This document shows, in pieces, positions 15,748-28,700 of a stretch of 64,000 nucleotides of DNA. A program made the translations under genes and the position numbers. The DNA comes from Rhodococcus sp. 06-235-1A (GTDB lineage: Bacteria; Actinomycetota; Actinomycetes; Mycobacteriales; Mycobacteriaceae). The notes beneath the pieces are model-generated. The model made no database searches. It had not been told where the DNA came from and worked only from the letters and a program-made list of their open reading frames with translations. The DNA lies in the NCBI RefSeq assembly GCF_002258785.1, contig NZ_NOYI01000008.1:248001-312000 (forward strand), written 5' to 3'. Position 1 is the first letter of the stretch. Every line of letters begins with the position of its first letter.

Positions 15748-18700
15748 GGCTGGTTTCTCCTCCTAGTAGGTGGGTCAGGTGTGCACCGATCCGGGCGATC
15801 GGTTCGGGTCGAGTCATGTCGTTGTGAGCAGCATCGATCTCGACGAACTCGATGTTCGACAGAGCGCCGTTCCATCGACGGCGTTCGGGAGCGGACGGCC
15901 CGTGATCGCGGGCGGCGGCGAATACCGTCGTCGGGCCGTCGTACCGCTGCGGCCGGTGCTGCGCAGAGAGCCGAGTGTTGTTCTCGAACACCGCTTCCAG
16001 TGCCCGCACACGATCGGCCGTCATGGTTCCCAACACCGAGTCCTGCTCGTTCAGACGTGCGGCGATGGCCTCCGGATCACCCACGGCACTACCGACATCG
16101 TCCGGTTGGACGCCAGCGACGGCAAGCAACGCCGCCCACAGCTCATCCGAGTCCACCGCAGCGGCGTCGGGGTCGGAATCGACCTTGGGGAAGGCGTCGA
16201 GCAACCCGAGAAGGCCGACCTCGTCGCCGGTTCGATGCAACTGCGCCGCCATCTCCTGCGCTACCAATCCGCCGAAGGACCATCCCACGATGTGGAACGG
16301 GCCGGTGGGTTGCACCTCGCGCATCCGGGCGATGTAGTCCGCTGCGACGTCCGACAACGTCTGCGGGAGCGTCCCGAAGCCGTCGAGCCCGGCCGACTGC
16401 AGGCCGTAGATCGGTACCTCGGCAGGCACGGCCCGGAGCAATCCGGAATAGGACCAGGCGAACCCACTCGCCGGGTGGATGCAGAACAGCGGGGGCCGCG
16501 ATCCTCCTGCGCGTAGCGGCAACACACAGTCGACCCCGTCCGTGCGACCTGGTTCTCCGAGCTCACCGGAGCCGCCGAACAGGGCGGCCAACTGCCCCGG
16601 TGTGGGCGCGGCGAACAGCGCACGCAGGCCGATCTCCATGCCCAGTCGTTCCCGGACCGCCTTCGTCAACTTCACCGCCAACAGCGAATGCCCGCCGAGG
16701 TCGAAGAAGTCGTCGTTCAGACCGACCCGGTCGGAGCCGAGGATCTGCTCGAAGATCTCCACCAGAACACGCTCCGTGTCGGTTCTCGGTGCCGCGTACT
16801 GGGTTCCGCTCGACCACGTAGGTTCCGGCAGTAGGTCACGAACTACTTTTCCGTTGGGAGAGAGGGGAATCGAGCGAAGGTTCACGACCGCCGACGGCAC
16901 CATGTACTCCGGCAGTACCCTCGCCACGGCCGCGCGCATTCGGGCCTCGGACATCCGGTCGGTGCGACCGGCCCGATCCGCGGTGTCGTCCTGCTGCACC
17001 ACGTACGCCACCAGTCGTCGATCGCCGGGTCGATCCTCACGAATCACGGCAGTGGCGGTGGCCACGGAAGGCAGTGCCGTCAAAGCAGACTCGACCTCAC
17101 CGAGTTCGATTCGGTAGCCACGCAGCTTGACCTGATCGTCGACGCGATGCAGGAACGTGACCGTGCCGTCGGCGTTCCAGTGTCCGACGTCGCCGCTTCG
17201 ATACATCCTGGTGCCGTCGGCAAAGGGGTCCGCCACGAACTTCGAGGAGGTCAGGGCCTCACGGCCGAGATATCCACGGGCCAGGCACGGGCCGGCGATG
17301 TAGATCTCTCCCGGCACACCGACCGGAACGATGCCGAGTGCCGAGTCGAGGACGTAGAACCGCGCGTTGTCCATCGGCGCACCGATCGGCAGGGGACCGT
17401 CGGGTACGACATCGCCTGGTGCGAGCATGAATTGAGAGCAGTTCACGGTCGTCTCGGTGGGGCCGTACATGTTGTACAGCGCCGTGCCGGGGTGCTCTGC
17501 TCGCCAGTCGGCCACGGCGGCACCGGTGAGAACCTCTCCGCCGAGAAGCAACTGCCGACTCGGTGAGAGTGACGGCGGCAGCGTCTTCAGCAACGGCAGG
17601 TGACTCGGCGTGGCTTTGAAGAACGTGCACTCCTGCTCCGCGAGCACCCGGACGTCGAACTCGTCGAGGCAATCGAGATCCACCGCCAGCACCGCGCCGC
17701 CACTCACCAGCGGAGTGAGCATTGCGGTGACACTGAGATCGAACGAGATCGACGAGTGCAGAACCGCCAGACCGCCGATCCCGTCGTAACTCGTTCGGGC
17801 GAAGCGCAGGTAATCGGCGAGCGAATAGTGCTCGATCACCACGCCTTTCGGCGTTCCGGTCGAGCCACTGGTGAAGATGACGTAGGCGGCGTCGTGCAAC
17901 TGCAGCGGAGCCGCACGATCGGCGTCGGTGATCTCACGGTGATCCGCTGATGCTGTGAAATCGCTTACGTAGGAGCCGATGTCGACGATTCTCGCGTTTC
18001 CGTAGCCCGCTGATTCGGATTCGGTGGTGACGATCGTGTGCGGATCGGTCTGTTCGAGGATGCGGGCGACTCGATCCAGTGGCGTCGACGCATCGATCGG
18101 GACGTACGCGGCACCCGCCTTCGCAATTCCGAGCACCGCGACGAACAGCTCCAACGAGCGACCGAGGCAGACCGCCACGTGGTCGCCTGCACCGACCCCG
18201 TCTGCGAGCAGCAGCCGTCCGAAACCGTTCGAAAGGTCGTCGAGCGTGCGGTAATCGATCTCGCGGCCGAGGTGGTACACGGCGGGTGCATTCGGGGTCC
18301 GCCGTACCTGATCGGCGAACAACTGCACCAACCCACGCACCGGCATGCTCGATCCGGTGGCGTTGAATCCGCGGAGCACCAACTCTCGCTCCTGCTCGGT
18401 CACCAGTTCCACACCGTCGACGATCCGGTCCGGGTCCGATGCCACTGCCGTCAGCAGTTGCACCAGCCGCGTCGCGATTGCGTCGATACTCTCGCGGTCG
18501 AACAGGTCGCATGCATAGTCGATGCGACCGGCCAGCCCCGACAGGCTCGGGCCCTCGGCGAGGTTGACCGAGAGGTCGTACTTCGCGACTCCCGTCCCGG
18601 TGGGGACTCCTTCCACTCGGACTCCCGGCAGCTCGAATGCGATCTCACGGTGGTTCTGGAACGCCAGCATCGTCTGGAACAGCGGGTGCCGAGCGACCGA

Positions 18701-19729
18701 ACGCGCCGGGTTCAGTACCTCGACGAGACGCTCGAAGGGAAGATCCTGGTGCGAGAACGCCGAGAGTGCAGTTTCACGGGCCCGCTCCACCAGCTCGCGG
18801 AATGTCGGCGCCCCGGAGAGGTCGTTGCGCAGCACGAGAGTATTGACGAAGAACCCCACGAGCGGTTCCAGTTCACGGTCCGTGCGGCCGTCGACGACGG
18901 TTCCGATGGGGATGTCGTCCCCGCCTCCCATGCGGCCGAGCAGCGCGGAGAGTGCTGCGGTGATCACGACGAACAGACTCGTATCCGACTGTGTCGCAAT
19001 ATCGGTCAGTGCACGGTGTAGGTCGGCAGAGACGACGAAGTCCACGCTGCCCGCCTCGAAGGTGGGTTCCTTACGACGTCGTCGATCGGTCGGCAGTGTC
19101 AGCTCCTCCGGCAGATCGGACAACGCTGCGCGCCAGTAGGCCATGTGCGGATCCGGGACATCCTCGCCCCCTTGGTTCGCCCCGTTCACCGCGCGCTGCC
19201 ACACAGCGAAGTCGGCGTACTGCACGGTCAGTGGAGTCCATTCGGGTGCCCGGCCCGCGCACCTCGCGGTGTATGCCTCGGCCAGGTCCGCGGCCAACGT
19301 GGTCGCGGATCCACCGTCGGTTGCGATGTGGTGCAACGTGATTGCCAGATGGTACTCGCGTGCACCGGAACCATCGGCATCTCCGACCGTCACAGTGGTG
19401 CGCATCGGCAGGTCCACCGTCAGATCGAACGGCACGCTCGCCGCGTCCCCCACCTGCGCCAGCGGGTCCGGGCCTGCATCCACGACGTCGAGGATCGGGG
19501 TGCGGTCGGTGCAGATCACCTGCGCCGGCTCACCATCGATCTCGGGGAACACGGTATGCAGGATCTCGTGCCGCGCGCTGACATCCTCGAGTGCACACCG
19601 CAGGGCGTCGATGTCGAGCGCTCCGGTCAATTTCAGGATCGTCGGCACGTTGTAGGCACCCGGCCTGGCGTCGAATCGCGCCAGGAACCACAACCGACGC
19701 TGGGCGTACGAGAGCGGCAGCACCGCTGG
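15725..19729 (-). other. NRPS module 6 (C-A-T-TE), Asp-family residue; 3-methylaspartate proposed
   Basis: The pocket D L T K L G M V N begins with the DLTK signature of Asp/Asn-activating domains, with Lys278 to bind the side-chain carboxylate. Glutamate mutase in the same operon makes 3-methylaspartate the likely substrate. The C-terminal thioesterase (GWSFGG, about 4810; AHNDM His near the end) releases the chain by hydrolysis or cyclisation on Ser or Dap. Boundaries are approximate. Confidence 0.7.
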
Positions 19730-22700
19730 GCGCACCACCGAGGTGAGCGATGCCCGGACCGCGGTGGCCGGACCCAGTGCCGCAGCCAGCGCGACCACGG
19801 TCGAATTGTCGAAGACCTCACGAATGCTCATCTCGATGCCGAGTTCGGATCGAATCCGGTTGATCAGGCGCACTGCCAGCAAGGAGTGCCCTCCGAGCGC
19901 GAAGAAGTCGTCGTCGATACCGACGTTCTCGGTGCCGAGCAGTTCGGCGAAGATCGAGGCGACCGATGCCTCCGCTGCAGTTCGCGGCGGAATGGTGGTC
20001 CGGCGTTCGGCACTCGGGTCCGCCGCCGGGAGAGCCGCTCGATCGACCTTGCCGTTGGCGGTGAGTGGCAGACGGTCCATGATCACGAACGCAGCCGGAA
20101 TCATGGCGGCGGGAAGCAATGCGGTCAGATGTGCTCGGAGAGAACCGGAATCGATGCCCCCGGCACCCTGCGCGACGACATGCGCGACGAGCATCGGCTG
20201 GCCGGACGGTCCGGTCGGGACAGTGGCGACGCAATCACCCACCTGTTCGTGCGATGCCAGTGCGGATTCGATCTCGCCCAGTTCGATCCGTTGGCCGCGA
20301 ATCTTGACCTGGTGATCGATTCGGCCGATGAACTCGAGCTGTTCGTCGGGTCGGTAACGCACCGTGTCGCCGGTGCGGTAGAGCCTGCTGCCCGGTTCAC
20401 CGAACGGGTCGGCCACGAACGTCGTCGCCGTGCGGCGGGGGTCGCCCAGATAGCCCAATCCCACTCCTGCTCCGCCGACGTACATCTCCCCCCCGGTTCC
20501 GGGCGGTGTCGATTGCAGGCCACCGTCCAGTACGTAGAGGGCAGTGTTGCGGATCGGGCGACCGATGGGAACCATTGCGTCGGAGTCGATTCGGTCGATC
20601 ACCGCATGGGTGACGTCGTCACTGCACTCGGTGGGACCGTAGGCGTTGACCAGTGCAATACCGGTGCGGTCGAGCCATCGATTGCACAGTTGTCTCGGCA
20701 GCGCCTCACCGGTGACGACGAGCCGTCGCAATCGCGGCAGCGCAGGCACTGCATTGCCGTCGTCCCAGTCGTCGAGAGCCGCCCGCAACAGTGACGGCAC
20801 CACTTCGAGAATCGATACCTCCTCTGCGGCAACAACACCGAATAGCTGCGTCGGATCACGGGCGATGTCGGCGTCGACGATGCGAACCTGCGCACCCACC
20901 ACCAGCGGTGCCAACATCTGCCAGATCGATATGTCGAAGCTCAACGGTGCGTTGGCGACGACGACGTCCTCGGGTTGCAGGTGCAGTTCCTCGACCTTGG
21001 AGAGCAGGTGGTTGATCATCCCGCCGCGGTGCACCAAGGCACCTTTGGGGCGTCCTGTGGAACCGGAGGTGAACAGCACGTACGCCGGGCGCTCGGATTC
21101 CCACTGTGGCCACGCAATCGACTGCGGGTCGATCTCCGATTCCGTGTCGACGAGGATCGGTAGGCCACCGGTCGCCCCGGCGAGCGCTGCCGCATGCAGA
21201 CGGTCCTCCTCGGTCGTGAGGACGAGCGCCGTTGCAGCGTCGCTCAATTGACCGGCCAATCGCTGTACCGGCGCACCGGGATCGGCCGGGGTGTAGACGC
21301 CGCCCACTGCGCTGATGGCGAGCAGTGCGACGACTACCGAGGTCCGGCGGCGGCTGCAGACGGCAACGACGTCACCGGCTCCGATTCCAGCGGCCCGCAA
21401 CCGCTGGGTCAGTCCGGCCACTCGCGCCGCCAGTGTGCCGTACCCGATCACTGCATCGGCGTCGCGAACCGCCGGCGAGTCCGGGTTCTCGCGCCCGATC
21501 GTGCGCACCTGCTCGAGTACATCGTGAACCGAGGACGCTCTCGCGGTGTTGTTCAGTCCCACTTCGAGGTAGTGCCGTTCGTCTGCCGTGAGCAACTCGA
21601 TGGCTCCGATCCTGACCTCGGGATCGGCGACCACACCGGTCAGCACCGCCACGAAACGTTGCACCAGCGCATGCGCAGAGGCGTCGGTGAGCAGGTCCGC
21701 CCGGTAGTCGAATCGAATGGACAACCCGTGCGGGGTCCCATCGACGACGCGTTCGGTGACGTCGAACGACAGGTCGAACTGTGCTGCGTGGGCATCGACC
21801 GCATCGATGGCCACCGACAGGCCGTGCAGATCGAGGTCCGCTGCAGTGTTGTTCTGCAGCACCAAAAGAACCTGGAAGAGCGGGTGGTGACTGTTCGACC
21901 GGACCGGGTTGAGTTCGGCCACCAGCTTCTCGAACGGCATGTCCTGGTAGGCGAAGGCACTCAGATCCCAATTGCGCACGCGGGCAAGCAGTTCCACGAA
22001 TTTTGGATTGCCGGACGTATCGGCGCGCAACACCAGGGTGTTGACGAAGAAACCGACAAGATCGCTCAGTGCTTCCTCGCCACGTCCGGCGACCGGCGAG
22101 CCGATGACGATGTCCTCACCGGAACCGAGCCGAGTCAGCAGCGCCGACAAGGCCGAATGCAGCACCATGAACAGGCTCGCTCCGCTGCCTGCCGCGATGT
22201 CGACCAAGCCGGCATGCACGGTGTCCGAGACTGCCAGAGTGATGGAACCGGCGTTGTGCGACTCTTCGGTGGCGATCACGTCGCTCCGTTGCCGGTCGAG
22301 CGGGAGATCGAGCGGGTCGGGGATTCCGGCGAGCGCGTTCCGCCAGAACGACGCGGCAGCGGAGAAGCGGGAGGCCGGATCGGTTTCCGATCCCATCGAA
22401 CGACGAAGCCACACAGCATAATCGGCGTATTGAACGGCGAGCGGTGGCAGTTCCGGTGCATGTCCTGCCACTCGCGCGTCGTACGCTGCCGACAGGTCGG
22501 CGGCCAGCGGGGCCATCGACCACCCGTCACCCGCGATGTGGTGCAACACCACTACCAGCAGGTGATCCTCGGGTGCGCACTCGATCAGTGCGGTGCGCAG
22601 TGGCGGGTCGAGAGCCAGATCGAATCCCTTCGCAACGATGGCCCGTGCGTCGTGGTGCGCTCCCGCGCTCGACACTCGCACCGTGTGCAGAACGGGCGCT

Positions 22701-25700
22701 CCGGTCCCGGCGGGCAGGATCACCTGGTACGGCTCGCCGTCCACCTCCTCGAATACGGTGCGGAGTACCTCGTGTCGTGCCACGACGTCGCCGAATGCAC
22801 GCTCCAGTGCCCCGACATTGATGGGGCCGCGGATTCGCAGACCGATGGGAATCTTGTACGGCGAGGCATCCCCGTCGAGTCGGTCCAGGAACCACATGCG
22901 ACTCTGCCCGTACGACGTCGGAATGTGCTTTGGACGCTGCACCGGGGCGAGTATCGACGCCGGATCCACGTCGTCGCCGAGCACCTCGACAAGTTGTGCC
23001 ACGGTGGGGTTCTCGAACAGATCACGAATCGTCGCTGCTCGACCGACCGTGGTGCGAATGCGTCCGATCAGCCTCGTCGCGGTCAGGGAATGACCACCGA
23101 GGGCGAAGAAGTTGTCGTCGATGCTCACGTCCTCGACGCCGAGGACGTCACCGAACAGTGCGCACAGCGTCGCCTCGTCCTCGGTCCGAGCCGCCCGGCC
23201 GTCGGCGGCACCGCGGTAGGTGGGCACGGGAAGTGCTCTGCGGTCCACCTTTCCGTTGGTCGTGATGGGCAATGCGTCGATCTCGACGAATGCGGCGGGC
23301 ACCATGTAATCGGGCAGTCGAGCGGCCGCGTTCCGAGCGAGGTCCTCGTGGTCGATCGCATCGGGGCACGTTGCCACGACGTAGGCGACGACTCGTTTGT
23401 CTCCCGGCCGATCCTCCCGAACGACGACGGTGGCGTGCTCCACCCCGGATTGAGCCGCGACGACGGACTCGATCTCGCCGAGTTCGATGCGGAATCCGCG
23501 AACCTTGACCTGATCGTCGGCGCGCCCGACGAACTCGAGGTCGCCGCCCTCCCGCCACGCCACCAGATCGCCGGTGCGATACATCCGCGCACCTGCGGGT
23601 CCGAAAGGGTCCGCCACGAACGATCCTGCGCTGCGTGCCGGTCGAGCGAAGTATCCGGACGCCACGCCGTGGCCGGCGATGTACAGTTCGCCGGCGACAC
23701 CGACCCCGCGTCGGTCGAGGTCGGGGCCCAGCACGTAGAGGCGCATGTTGTCCATCGGCGAACCGATCGACAGCACATCGGGAATGGGGTCCTCGGGACC
23801 GATACGACCACGGGTGGCGAAGGTGGTGGTTTCGGTCGGACCGTATCCGTCGGTGAAGACCAACGCCGGGTTCAGTGCCCGAACCGCGCGAACCGTGTCG
23901 GCGGGAACGACGTCTCCACCGGACCAGACCTCCTCGAGCACGGTGAAGCACTCGGGGTGGGTCTCGACGAGCACGCGGAACAGTCCGGCCGTCAGCCACG
24001 CTGCGGTCACCCGGTGTCGGACGATGGCGTCCGACACGACGTCGGTCGTCTGTCCGGGTAGCGGTGCATCGGGGGCGATCACGATCTGCTTGCCTCGCAG
24101 CAGCGGCACCCACATCTCGAAGGTCGAGGCGTCGAACGCGTGTGGGGAGTGTACGAGTACGCGATCGAACCGTGGACTGTCGAAGATGGTGTCGGCGACG
24201 AGAGCCAGAATGTCGCCGTGCCCGATCTCGACGCCCTTCGGGGTTCCTGTGGAGCCCGACGTGTACATGATGTACGCACCGTCGTTCGGTCCGACCGTCA
24301 CCACCGAACGCGGACGTCCCACGGACTCCGAATGTGCCTCGGGCACCGGTACGACGGTCGCACGGAAGTCGATGCCGCGACCGGCGACCGAGTCGTCGGC
24401 GATCACCACCCGCGCCTGCACGTCGTCGACGATGGCCTGGAGCCTGGAGTCGGGACTGCGCGGATCGAGCGGTACGTATCGCCCGCCTGCACCGACAACC
24501 GCGACAGTGGCGATCAGCAGTTCGACACCGCGGCGCATGCCGAGAAGCACCGGGTCGCCTCGTCGTATTCCGTTGCTGTACAACGTATCGGCCAACTCAC
24601 CCGCCGCTGCCGCAATCTCTGCCCTGGTGTAGACGTCGGTATCGGTCACCACGGCAACGGCATCGGGATCCTCGGCCACCCGATCCGCGAACACGGCACC
24701 CAGGCTCGGGCCGTCCACGGGACTCGGTCGGCCGGTCCCCCACGCGACGACGCGTTCGAGCTCGGCCGAGTCGAGTTCGGTGAGCACACCGAGATCGGTG
24801 TCGAATGCCCGGGAGTCGGCAGGGTCGGACAGAGCCGCCACGATGGTCGTCAGACGCCGCTCGACGGCGTCGACCACATCCATCGGGATCCGATCGACAC
24901 GGTGGTCGAGCCGAATCGACAGGTTCTCCCCCGGTTGCACGATCAGGGTCAACGGGTAGTGGGTGGCATCGTGCCCGACCACCGACTCCACCGTGAGATC
25001 ACCTGGGAGCGATGTCGATTCGGCGTCGATGGGATAGTTCTCGAATACCACGAGAGTGTCGAACAGATCACCGATACCGACTGCGGCACCGATGGCACCC
25101 AGACCCACGTGGCTGTACTCCATGACCCGAGACTGTTGCTCGGACAATGCCCGAGCCAGCGACTCGAAGGTGCGCTCGCGCTCGATCGCACTGCGCAGCG
25201 GGACGGTCCCGATGAACAACCCGACCATCTCCTCCACACCGTCGAGATCGTGTGGACGACCGGAGACGGTGGCACCGAAGACGATGTCGCTGCGGCCGGT
25301 CACCGCGGACAGGACCAGCGACCAGATCGCTTGCACAGTCGAGTTCACCGTGACACCGGCGCGTCGGGAACGCTCGGTCAACACCGCTGTCGTATCGGCA
25401 GGTATGTCGATCACCCGACTCGACACCACCGGGTACTTCGACACGGCAGCGGTGTCGGGGCCTGCGAGCAGAGTCGGTTCGGACAGTCCTTCCAGCTCGG
25501 CCGCCCAGACGCCGGCAGCACGGGCGCTGTCGGTCTCGGTTGTCCACCGCAGATAGTCGACGAACGCGGGCGGCACGGGCAGCGACTCGGGCGATCCGCC
25601 GTTGCCGTAGAGCCGGAACAGGTCTCGGATCAACAGCGGTGCAGACCAGCCGTCGAGCAAGAGATGATGATGTGTGAGAACGAGCCGGTGTGTGCTACCT

Positions 25701-28700
25701 GCTCGAACGAGAGTCCAGCGCAGCAGCGGCATCGACAGATCGAACGGGTGCGCGCGGATCTGCGCCAGAGTGGGTTCGAGTGCGGCCGTGTCCGCACCCA
25801 GGTCGATGAACTCCCACGGCACCGTCGCCCCGACCGGATAGACCTGAACCGGGCTCGACATACCCTCGTACCAGAATCGAGCCGTCAGATTGGGGTAACG
25901 CAACGCCATCGCGGCGGCGCTGACCCGTAGCAGCTCGGGATCGAGCGTGCCGCCGAGTTCGAGAACGAGCTGCACGCTGTAGAGGTCGCTGGTCGTATCG
26001 AAGGCTGCATGGAACAGCAGTCCCTGCTGCAATCCGGACAGCGGCAGAATTCCACCGCCCCGGACGTCGACGGTCTCGGTGACCAGATCCACTTCCTGCT
26101 GAGACAGCGTCACCAACGGGAAATCACTGGGAGTTGCGCCGCCTGCACCGGGCACCCTCGAGTGCGCGACCTGAGCCTCGAGCGCGGCGACGAACGCGTC
26201 GGCCAACGCGTCGACCTCGGTGGCGGAGAGCACCCGTGACGCCCAGGAGAACGACGCACTCAGATGGGGACCGTCGAGCTTGTCCTCGGTCACCAGCGTC
26301 ACCTCGAGCACGTGCGGCAGCGGTGCGGAGTCGTCGATTCCGCCGCCGATCACACCCGAGCGCGAATCGACCGACCAGTCCGAGACGTCCTCGCCGACGG
26401 TGAACCGCCCGAGGTAGTTGAACCCGATCTGCGGACGCTGCAGACGCGCGAGCGGCAGGACGGTCTGCGGGTTGAGATACCGAAGTAGCCCGAAGGTCTG
26501 CGGCGGAGGCAGCTGTCGCAGTTGCTCTTTCACCGATTTGAGGACCGCCGAGATCGACGGGGATGCGGCCTCGGGGTTGGAATCGAGCCAGTCCTGCGCT
26601 GCGTCCTTCGGCACGGAGACTGCGGCGGGCGAGATCGCAGTGAACCATCCGACGGTCTCGGAGAGGTCCGTGGTGTCGATGTCGTCATCGGCCGATCGGC
26701 CGTGCGCCTCGATATCGAACAGCGGGGTGGAGGAGTCGGTGGTGGCGGAGATGGCCACGGCCAGTGCAGCTATCAGGTTCTCCGAGATCGTCGTGCCGTA
26801 CAGCGTCGGCACATCGGTGAGAAGTCGGGCCGTCGTGGCAGTGGGCAGGGTCACCGTGCGGGTACGGACGGTGTCCACGGTGTCGAGGATCGGATCGAGT
26901 GCCGGTCTCGGAGCGGTGACGGGTACCAACTGGTCACCGACCGAGGCCAGTACGTCGAACCATCGACCGAAGTGACCGGTGGCTCCGGCCGCACGCTCGG
27001 CCAGTGTGCCTGCCCACTGGCGGAAGCCCGTGGACACCGGAGGAGGTGGAGCGGACTCGGAGGCGGCGGTGGCTCGGTAGGAGGCGGCGATGTCATCGAG
27101 CAGGATGCGCCACGAGACTCCGTCGACCGCAAGGTGATTGATGCACACGATGAGACGACCGGGACGGTGGCCGTCGGACACCACGACGAACTGCGCCATG
27201 ACGCCTTCGGCCGGACGCAACCGAGCCCGCGCCGCCATGGCCTCGCGGGCTATCACGGAGTCGAGGTCGTCGCCTGCATCGGCACGGCAGATCAGATCGA
27301 CGGCCTGCACCTCTCCCCTCGGTCGGACCTCGAGGCTCCACAGGCTCTCGGAGCCGCGATCGGCCTGCTCCACCGTCAGACGCAGTCGCAGACTGTCGTG
27401 CCGGTCGAGCACCATCTGCACTGCACTCGCCAGCCGGTCCGCGTCCAGGTCGGCCGGGACTGCAATGGTGACGGCCTGGCAGAAGTCGTCGACCTCGGCA
27501 CCAGTTTCGCGGAACCAGTGCATCGTGGGGGTGAGAGGAAACGGTCCGGCATCCTCGAACCGAGCCGGTGTGTCGGTGGCGGTCGCCGAAACGGACCCGT
27601 CCGTGGTCGAGCGCGCCACGGTGAGCGCCGCAAGAGATCGCGGCGTCCGGTTGTTGAACACGTCGCGCGGACCGAAGATCACGTCGGCCGCCTTGGCCCG
27701 CGAGACCAGTTGCATCGAGACGATGCTGTCACCGCCGAGATCGAAGAAATTGTCGTCCGGGCCCACCTCGTCGACCCCGAGGACCTCGGCGAAGACACCG
27801 CAGATCACTGCTTCGACGCCGACGGCACCGACCGCAGCGGTGGGACTCGGCTCGGTGGCGGTTCGCCGTGCGAGTAGTTCGGGGAGGTTGTCCGACAACT
27901 GCTGTCGATCCACCTTGCTCCCGTTGCGGGTCAACGGATATCTCGACACCGCCACGATGTGTGCGGGCACCAGGTAGTCCGGCACTCGTCGAGCAAGTAG
28001 AGATTTGAGCTCGGCCTCGCATGCGGTTCCGGAGTCGGTTCGGATCACCGCAGCCAATCGAGCCGGCCTGCCGGGCTCACGCACCACCAGGACCACGGCA
28101 TCGACGACGCCGGGGAGCGCGCCGATCGCGTTCTCCACCTCGCCGACCTCGATGCGATGGCCGCGGACCTTGACCTGATCGTCCGCACGGCCCACGTAGT
28201 GGGCGAGACCGCCGTCCCAACGAGCGAGATCTCCAGTGCGGTAGAGGCGTTCACCGCTGTTCGAGAACGGGTTCGCGACGAACCGGCCCGCCGTCGTGGC
28301 ACGCCGTCGCAGATAGCCGCGGGCCAGGCCGAGACCACCGACGTACACCTCACCCACATCTCCCTGGCTGACCGGTGCGAGCATCGGGTCGAGGATGTGC
28401 ACGGTGGAGTTGCGCACCGGTCGACCCAGCGGCACCGCTTCGCCACCGGCCAGTCGGTCGCTGATCGTTGCTGCGACGGTGATCTCGGTGGGGCCGTAGG
28501 CATTGATCAGACGTACTCGACCGGCCCAGGCGCTCACCAGCTCCGTAGACGTGGCGTCGCCGCCGACGATGATCGTCGTCGAGGAGGGCAAGGCCGTGTC
28601 GGTCGGGACGGTGGCCAACACGGCCGGGGGAATCAACGTGTGGGTGATGCCGCCGTCGACGAGCAGTTCGGCGAGCTCGTCACCGATGTGCGGCCCCGGC

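Noticed and set aside
21194..24061. 955-residue plus-strand frame opposite the NRPS
   Set aside because: Antisense of A/C domains; composition is His/Arg/Gly-rich and repeats with the NRPS modules.
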